This document shows, one piece after another, positions 58,189-64,000 of a stretch of 64,000 nucleotides of DNA. The notes under the pieces were generated by a model. It ran no database searches and was not told the DNA's origin. It was given only the letters and a program-made list of their open reading frames with translations. This DNA is from Eumeta japonica. Its lineage: Eukaryota > Arthropoda > Insecta > Lepidoptera > Psychidae. Every line of letters starts with the position of its first letter. Positions within the stretch are counted from its first letter, which is position 1. Position numbers and translations under genes: made by a program. Location: NCBI GenBank assembly GCA_005406025.1, contig BGZK01000284.1:124001-188000 (forward strand). Reading direction: 5' to 3'.

Positions 58189-59194
58189 ATGGAAGCGCTT
58201 CACATGGCCAACTGGCAATGTCCTGCAAGCTGCTGTAAACAACACAAGTCCGGCAACACGAACACGCCCGTTCGCCCGTGCAACGTGGGGGCGCCTGAGG
58301 ACGACTGCCAATCTAATGTAACTTCTAGAGCAAAGAAAAAAGATCAAAGGAGTTGTGTTCGCGACGTACAGCCGCTCGACTCCGAAGACGATTGTCACTC
58401 TGACGCAATTTCATTTGTCAAGAAAGATGATGAAAGTCGCTTCACTCAAGAGATGCAATTATTTCGGTCGGAAATCGCAGCGATGCGCCAAGAGATCTCT
58501 AATATCAACTCACACTTTGAAAAACTTTCTCATGCTGTCGCGGGCCTCAATAAACGTATCGACAGTCTTGGACACAGGGTTTACACCCAACGCTTAGGCG
58601 TTGGAGGGATATTCGAGCGTAGTCAGTACGTCGAGTGGTGTCAAAGTGTTAGTGGATACTATAGATGGTTTAAAACTTGACCTCAATGACCGGGACCAGG
58701 AGATATTGTCCGCAGAGGTGGAAATAACTGGTCTACTTGAAACGAATAATGAGAATCCAGTTCAGTTGACAATTATAGTTGTATAGAAATTGGGAGTGGA
58801 GGTGTAGTCGCGAGTTATAGTAAGCGTGGAGTGCGTCAGCGTGCGACGAATGACGGACAAGAGTGGCAGCGGAGGTCCGGGGCAGTCTCGAGCGATGGTG
58901 ATGCGGTTAACACGGCTTGTGCTGAGCGCGGCGCGTCGGGCCCTTGATGCGGACACCGCCGGTTTCGACGTGCCTAGCCCATCTCGTAGATTTTATATCA
59001 ATGAACGAATTACAAATACTAACCGCCAGCTTTTTCATAAACCACGCCAAGAAGGATCACGATTAAATTGGAAATATATTTGGATTCGCAACTGTAGAAT
59101 ATACGCTAGACGCCTACCGGACTCGCAACCATATAGGGTTCGTTCTGCAGCAGACCTGGTAAAGATTTTTGGTATTTCAACCATTGGCCCTTAA
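58189..59194 (+). pseudogene. LINE ORF1 pseudogene with coiled coil and FP-type C-terminal domain
   Basis: RNA-binding ORF1 product of the element. ATG 58189 (MEALHMANWQ) is preferred over the in-frame 58165. Parts: a Cys/Asp-rich N-terminal region; a coiled coil, MQLFRSEIAAMRQEISNINS then HFEKLSHAVAGLNKRIDSLG (about 58450-58575); a +1 frame change near 58590; DLNDRDQEILSAEVEITGL and ETNNENPVQLTIIV; two stops at 58784-58810; then ECVSVRRMTDKSGSGGPGQ. The C-terminal domain RRFYINERITNTNRQLFHK and YIWIRNCRIYAR ends at 59194. The last block matches the C-terminal domain shared by baculovirus FP proteins and lepidopteran LINE ORF1s. One frameshift and two stops make it non-functional. Confidence 0.8.
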
Positions 59195-59359
59195 ATACGG
59201 AAATAAATATATTGTTTTGGTTGCTAACTTTAATGTGTATGATGTTATTTATATATTCAGTTTTAGTGTTGTGCACAAATATGAATGTATATGCACATCC
59301 ATATTTGTTTATTGATTGTGACTTAGAAATGTCAATTATGGCATTTTTCTTTACTTTTT

Positions 59360-59420
59360 TTGGACTGCCTGATTGGCGCAGTGGTAGTAACGCTACCTAT
59401 ATAATCTCAACATAATCTCA
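59360..59420 (+). mobile_element. tRNA-like (SINE head) fragment with A box
   Basis: gattggcgcagtggtagtaa contains TGGCGCAGTGGT (59374-59385), a full match to the pol III A-box consensus TRGCNNAGYNGG, as in tRNA-derived SINE heads. No B box follows, so only the head remains. It stands where the endonuclease domain of the surrounding LINE should be. Confidence 0.45.
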
Positions 59421-59479
59421 ATGTCGAGTGTAGAAGATATGGTCAAAATCTGGAATCACGTAATCACGTATCCCTGTTT

Positions 59480-60145
59480 GACGTATACGCACCCCAGAAA
59501 CACGCTGCTATTAAAGAAGACTGCTACCCATGGATAATAACCATGATTAAAAAATGATGTATCTGCATGACCAGGCACATGAAAAATTTAAAGCGTCTGG
59601 TCTAGAGGCACACAAAAAGTATTATAGAGAGCTCGGCAGCTGCCTAAATAAAGTTTTGCTTAATGAAACACGTGTGTATTTTAATTAATACATAAAACGT
59701 TATGCTAGCAATTCTCGAGGTCTCTGGAATAATCTTAAACGCACTGTGAGAGTAACTCGAAACTCCCGCAACTCCGAAATATCTGTGCATCTACGCGATC
59801 TGGACCGTATTAACTCCCATTTTCTTGAAGTTGCAGGCAGTTGTGATGTTCCACAATAATATCTTACTTATTTCGAAACCAAATACTATCAAGCCACAAC
59901 ATTTACATTAGAACCAGTTGATCACAATACTGTATTTAAAATGGTTAAATCACTGAGGCCCACCTTTTTTTGTGATGATAGTATTTCTCTGCATATGCTG
60001 CTTCTCCCTCTTCCCCACTCCCTGAATGCTATTTCGGCGATAATAAATAAATCTATTAATTCCTCAGTTTTCCTTAATTCCTGAAAGGTAGCATTAGTGA
60101 CGCCACTTTCTAAAAAAAAAAACACGTGTGGCACTCGGAGACTGC
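59480..60145 (+). pseudogene. LINE ORF2 pseudogene, linker and N-terminal RT part
   Basis: Continues the ORF2 of the element after the lost endonuclease. Readable blocks: SLFDVYAPQKHAAIKEDCY; AHEKFKASGLEAHKKYYREL and GSCLNKVLLNETRVYFN; RYASNSRGLWNNLKRTVRVT; HLRDLDRINSHFLEVAGSCD; YLTYFETKYYQATTF; and NAISAIINKSINSSVF followed by KVALVTPLSKK. This is the standard linker leading to the RT fingers of Jockey-type LINEs. Several stops interrupt it. It ends at the MITE that begins at 60151. Confidence 0.75.
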
Positions 60146-60150
60146 CGCGG

Positions 60151-60540
60151 TAAAGCTATTGCATAGTATTTTTTATCAATTTATGCAATTATAATTATTT
60201 ATTTATTTTATTCATGCAGTATTTTTTTGAGGAGGTGCCCTAACGCCGAAACTCTAAGCAGGCATGAGTCACCAGATTGCCGGGCGAAGAGAGGGATTAC
60301 GCATGCGCAGTAACGCCGATACAACCAATGTCACCTAGAGGCGAGTTCCTGAACTAAAGAGACAAGCGTGATATTTCAAAAAAGTCATTAAAATTTCTTC
60401 TATTCATCGATAGATGGCCAAAGTAAAAAGTATCACCGCTTTGCCGGTCGGAGTGGGGGGTGTTAGGTTATTTCCATTACGGAATTTCTGGATTCGGTCT
60501 CCACGCTCAAGGCCCGCGATAGAAGCTATGCAATAGCTTA
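60151..60540. mobile_element. MITE inserted in LINE reverse transcriptase
   Basis: Left end taaagctattgcatag (60151-60166) and right end ctatgcaatagctta (60526-60540) are inverse copies except for one extra A. The interior has no frame but contains a GC-rich segment (gcatgcgcagtaacgccga). RT coding sequence stops just left of it (TPLSKK) and resumes just right of it (FKDLxPISFLSCISKILERV), which fixes it as an insertion. No clear target duplication, so the superfamily is open. Confidence 0.75.
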
Positions 60541-60544
60541 AAAA

Positions 60545-61890
60545 ACTATGTGACTAATTTTAAAGATTTGTGACCTATAAGCTTTCTTTCCTGTATATCC
60601 AAAATACTTGAACGTGTAGTATATGAACAGCTATCTGTCTTTTTGGAAAATAACAATATATTACCTGCTTTGCAATCAGGGTTACGCAAATCACGCAGTA
60701 CGCCAACAGCACTTCTTGATGTAGTTGACAACATACTATCTGAGTAAAATATTGGTCGGGGTACAATAATGGTTCATCTTGATTTTTATCGAGTATTTGA
60801 TGCCATTAACACAAACTTACTGCTGTATAAAATGAAATATTATGGCTTTGACTCAACGCAGTTATGTGGTTTTAAAGTTATCTAAGCGACCGTACCCAAG
60901 TAGTTAAACTTCAAGATAATGGCGGCTTCTACGTAAAATCCAAGCCATGTACTGTAATCAGAGGGGTGTCACAGGGTTCAATCTTGGATCCACTCCTATT
61001 TATATTATAAACTGCAGATATTCGCGATGTTATACAATATTTTAACTATCACTTATATGCTGACGATTTCCAAATATATATCTCATTAAGTTCTAATGAT
61101 TCTGACGAAGACCTTGCTAAAATCAGTAAAGATATTGAGAGTATCACAACGTGGTCGGAATTAAATTCTCTAGTACTAAACCCTAGTAAGTCAAAGATTA
61201 TGGTATTTGGTCCATACATCAGATAAAGCAAAAAATAGGCAAAAGCCTGCTGTTTTCATACAGGGAGATCAGATGGAGCGTGTGTCGAAGTCACGCAATC
61301 TAGAGCTTCTGATGGATGAGTCACTACGTTTTGAGAATCACATAGCCGAAGTTGCGAGAAACTCATTTTATAGGTTTAAAGTACTTTATTGAATTCGTGA
61401 ATTCCTCAGCATAGAATTGTGTGGTAGGTTGTGTGATTCTGTGATACTTTCAAAAATCGATTATGCAGATGTTTTGTACGACCCTCGGTTATTATCTCGA
61501 ACTAGTCGCGTAATATAAAGAGTGCAAAATGCTACTCGGTATTGCTGTAAAGTTCCGCCACGAGCACGTGTGACGCTTTATCCGAACCCAGCAGGCATTC
61601 TTAAAATGACATCCCGAAGAGGACAACACTTATCCTCCTTGTTGTTTGGCGTTTTAAAAACCGGAAAACTGTAATATCTTTTCAAAAAGTTCACCTGGCA
61701 TATAAGCAGATCCAGTGCACATGGCCTTAGGACGACTAGAAATGTACTTGCAGTTCCACATCATCACACTGGTGCTTTTAGAAGTAGTTTCAAATATGAA
61801 GCAACCAAATGCTGAAACAACATACCTCCGCCACTCAAAAGCATAAGTACTATTAGCTGCTTTAAATTGATACCAAAATGAAACCTTATG
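60545..61890 (+). pseudogene. LINE reverse transcriptase pseudogene (Jockey/CR1-type)
   Basis: RT core after the MITE. Blocks: FKDL-stop-PISFLSCISKILERVVYEQL; LPALQSGLRKSRSTPTALLD; MVHLDFYRVFDAINTNLLLY (first catalytic Asp present, FSRAFD altered to FYRVFD); KPCTVIRGVSQGSILDPLLF; HLYADDFQIYISLSSNDSDE with the catalytic YADD intact at 61056-61067; WSELNSLVLNPSKSKIMVFG; and, after a shift, the C-terminal thumb region (MERVSKSRNLELLMDESLRF, KIDYADVLYD, HTGAFRSSFKYEATKC). At least five stops or shifts. Retains YADD but cannot be translated as one protein. Confidence 0.85.
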
Positions 61891-61984
61891 CAAATACAGC
61901 TGGCGTTGGGTCCTGGTGTTCCAGTTCTAGCGTCACACCTCTTATATATGTCGTTCTACATTCTCCAAATATACGTCTTCATTT

Positions 61985-62050
61985 ACATTCACACACACAT
62001 ACACACTCGCATACACATACTACATATATATAACACATTCACACATATAT
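61985..62050. repeat. CA-rich microsatellite in LINE 3' UTR
   Basis: Impure (CA)n: cacacacacatacacactcg and further ACACAT units, within the 3' untranslated part of the Jockey/CR1-type element. Confidence 0.85.
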
Positions 62051-62310
62051 CAATTGTACATAGTTACACTATCATTTACTCACGCATAAATATTATATTT
62101 ATTACATTTGTTTTTTTTTTTATCAGCATTCCGATCCGACAACAAAGTAATGGCAAATGCAGGAAGGTTCTGACTGAAAACCAGCTCTACAGCAAACCTT
62201 AGCAGTATTTTTCTGAGTTTAGCTCCTGTTTGGCATCACAAATTTATAAATGCATGAACAACTTCAATAATAAACATAAGTTCAATTATAAATTCTATTG
62301 TACAATATAA

Positions 62311-62635
62311 AACTACGCATTATAAGATGACAAATAAAAAAAAAATATATACAGACATACGGTCAAAATCAACTTTCGTTATGGATCGATGGCCATTATG
62401 GAATCATATTTCGCACAAACCCGAGCGGACAATAAACTCTTTAAAACAAACTCGCGTGTACGATTTCAGGAGTGGTAATTCAGTTCCCCGATGTACAACA
62501 TCGCAGCCCTTCTGTGTCTCCGCGGGTAATTTTAAAAATTAAAATCTGACAGTCTTCTGTACAGGAACAACGTCTATTAATAGAATCTTAATGAAGACAT
62601 CCGCGTTGAAGATACGAGGGGATTAATACAGATGT
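62311..62635. other. Unassigned DNA
   Basis: A 71-codon frame (62327-62542) is unrecognised. The segment is moderately GC-rich near 62400-62520 and may belong to the adjoining island. Confidence 0.3.
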
Positions 62636-62639
62636 AATA

Positions 62640-62785
62640 CGCACGCGTACGTCTGACGCGGCGGGGCGCGGCGGTCGCGTGTTCGCGCGAGATTACGTAC
62701 CGTCGCCGCGAACCAAATAAAGGGAGACATCAGACGTGCTCCGAGGTGTTTCATTTTAAAGTGAAAATGTTCCAGGGCCGGTGGC
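62640..62785. promoter_or_regulatory. CpG-rich island
   Basis: cgcacgcgtacgtctgacgc, ggcggggcgcggcggtcgcg and gttcgcgcgagattacgtac: an abrupt GC peak without any long frame on either strand, which argues for a non-coding, possibly regulatory, element. Confidence 0.35.
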
Positions 62786-62984
62786 GTGTTTGCACATAAA
62801 TGTCGTGCGATACACCTATAAGGATATTACGTATCGGTTTGTCTGTTTGGCCCCCGTTTTAGGATACGAGAAATGTGTATGATGATAACTCGATTTATCC
62901 GCGAGGTTATCGTACGAAGGACGTCGCTATAAAACGACTATGAAGTACAAGCTCTTGCAAATAAAAAAAAATACTGGCTGGTAA

Positions 62985-64000
62985 GGTTGGAATAATAATT
63001 TGGTTTTAAAAAGGAAAATAATTTATCTTTCGTTTTTTTTTAAATGAAAGTCTTTCGTTTGCAGTCTGTCGTAGCGTGTTGTTGAATATGGAAAAAAAAA
63101 TCAATTTCGCGCAGTTATTATCTGTGCTTAAAAAAATTCACTACAGAACGAGTTAATCAAGACTTGCAGAATACTTTAGGAGCTAATGCTCAATCGTATT
63201 ATACAGTTATCCGTTGGTGCGCTGCATTTAAACGTGGAAAAACATCCGCCAAAAATGACCCTCGCTCGGGTCATCCAATAAAGGTAGTGACCAAAGAAAT
63301 TATAAAAAGTGTTTTTTTAGCAGATTATCGTGTCTCGGTATGTTTTATAGCCGAAGAAACAAAGATTTTTCTTGAACTTTTGGGGATGAAAAAGTATTCT
63401 TGGACTGGGTTCTTATTAGTCCCAAGTCCTATGCTTACCGATGCACAAAAGTAAACCAGGCTGATCACTTCTCAAGCTCTTTTGGTACTAAAACCACAAC
63501 ATCCCGATAGGTTTTTGGCTTGGGTTGCTATCGTGAATGAAACATGGCTTCACTATTACCATCCAGAAATAAAATTACGGCTTACCAAAGAAGTAGTCAT
63601 GATAAAATATCTCGACGTGAAGTTACTGTTACGGGCTATTTGTATAAAGAAGAAATAAATGCGTACCGAAATTCGAAGCGGAGAAGAAAACTAGCAAAAA
63701 TTGTTTTTTTCCATCATATTAATGCCTCGGTTTACATGTCAGCATTTGCCATTGCTGCATTTCGAGATGCTAGCTCCGAAATACTTGGGTATACTCCATA
63801 TTCATCCGACCTTGCCCCTAGTGATTTCTATCTATTTCTAAGATTGAAGGATTATTTTAAAGGACAGAGATTCGAAGATGATGAAGGAGTAGTCGTTGCA
63901 GTACAGGAATTTTTAGATGCTCAGGATGAAAAGCTTTTTTAAAAAAGGAATATCAACCTTAGAAAAAAGAAATGCCTAGTGTATTTCGCAAAAAAGCGAC
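62985..64000 (+). mobile_element. Mariner DNA transposon, truncated by the window end
   Basis: The element holds a broken transposase from 63088 to the window end. Its left inverted repeat is probably near 62987 (taaggttggaataataattt), since mariner termini often start TTAGGTT-like; this is inferred, as the right end is outside the window. Confidence 0.65.
63088..64000 (+). pseudogene. Mariner transposase pseudogene, 3' end beyond window
   Basis: Transposase of the mariner (DD34D) group. The ATG at 63088 is followed after a few codons by a frame change. The N-terminal helix-turn-helix region is readable: CLKKFTTERVNQDLQNTLG, YTVIRWCAAFKRGKTSAKND then PRSGHP. Around 63535 VNETWLHYYHPEIK shows the first catalytic Asp changed to Asn. 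A further shift leads to VFFHHINAS, with the second catalytic Asp changed to Ile at 63718, and then YSSDLAPSDFYLF with the third Asp present at 63823, exactly 35 codons on. The tail (LEKRNA and beyond) is in yet another frame. With two of three catalytic residues lost it is inactive. The wording is of the Mos1/cecropia type, distinct from the fragment at 33.4 kb. Confidence 0.85.

Larger units (their letters stand above)
58160..62310 (+). mobile_element. Jockey/CR1-type LINE with FP-domain ORF1
   Basis: A plus-strand non-LTR element with ORF1 (58189-59194), a damaged ORF2 (about 59480-61890) and a 3' UTR containing CA-rich sequence (61985-62050) up to about 62310. Most of the endonuclease domain is missing; in its place stands a short sequence with a tRNA-type A box. 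A 390-bp MITE interrupts RT. Wording of its RT (YADDFQIY, GVSQGSILDP) differs clearly from the minus-strand CR1-like copies, so it is a separate family. The outer ends are estimated. Confidence 0.75.

Noticed and set aside
1..64000. CRISPR array, operon, bacterial promoter or integron
   Set aside because: No regularly spaced direct repeats and no prokaryotic gene organisation. All evidence points to a eukaryotic nuclear genome.
1..64000. Telomeric (TTAGG)n or rDNA sequence
   Set aside because: No tandem TTAGG array and no stretch resembling conserved rRNA was seen.

Overview
This window is eukaryotic, strongly AT-rich nuclear DNA from an insect, most likely a moth or butterfly (Lepidoptera). 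The assignment rests on dispersed repeats. Two copies (28663-28900 and 55686-56007) carry the GCCGGCAACGCAC / TGTCCATGGGCGGCGG / CTCGTTTGCC block that litters lepidopteran genomes. There are also (AAATC)n- and (AAATTC)n-tailed CR1-like LINE ends, RTE-like LINE 3' ends with ATT tails, and a non-LTR ORF1 with a baculovirus-FP-type C-terminal domain. There are no operons, no CRISPR arrays, and no complete protein-coding host gene that I can recognise.

Layout. 0-11 kb: mostly unassigned AT-rich DNA with a GC-rich island (1.7-1.9 kb), a possible minus-strand terminal exon (994-1184), an RTE-like 3' end (3.5 kb) and a CAGCGGTG-ended MITE (4.9-5.1 kb). 11-20.5 kb: two minus-strand copies of one CR1-like LINE family. 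The first is 5'-truncated. The second is nearly full length, with ORF1 (coiled coil plus SGNH-like segment), endonuclease and reverse transcriptase, and it is interrupted by a ~525 bp repeat. A large GC-rich island lies between them (13.5-14.3 kb). 20.5-29 kb: further repeats, including a second copy of that interrupting family at 22.3 kb. 29-31.5 kb: a decayed hAT/ZBED-like DNA transposon. 31.8-32.3 kb: a GC-rich block, open on both strands and bordered by splice-like signals, which may be a host exon. 33.4-33.8 kb: a mariner fragment. 34-46 kb: largely unassigned, with microsatellites, a third copy of the 22.3-kb family (40.7 kb), hairpins and a possible minus-strand terminal exon (45.3 kb). 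46-58 kb: MITEs, an RT fragment, dispersed insect repeats and several short near-perfect inverted repeats. 58-62.3 kb: a plus-strand Jockey/CR1-type LINE with frameshifted ORF1 and ORF2, itself carrying a tRNA-like insertion and a MITE. 63 kb to the end: a degenerate mariner that runs out of the window.

No set of genes here works together as a pathway. The coding material is the debris of selfish elements, all with frameshifts, stops or lost catalytic residues. Most LINE-type copies lie on the minus strand, which would fit a position inside large introns of a plus-strand host gene, but numbers are small and this is inference. The GC-rich islands resemble conserved non-coding or promoter-like DNA, and a few could be exons. 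I did not find convincing evidence of a new biological system. The best leads are the mosaic three-copy repeat family, the population of short near-perfect inverted repeats, and the unrecognised candidate exons.
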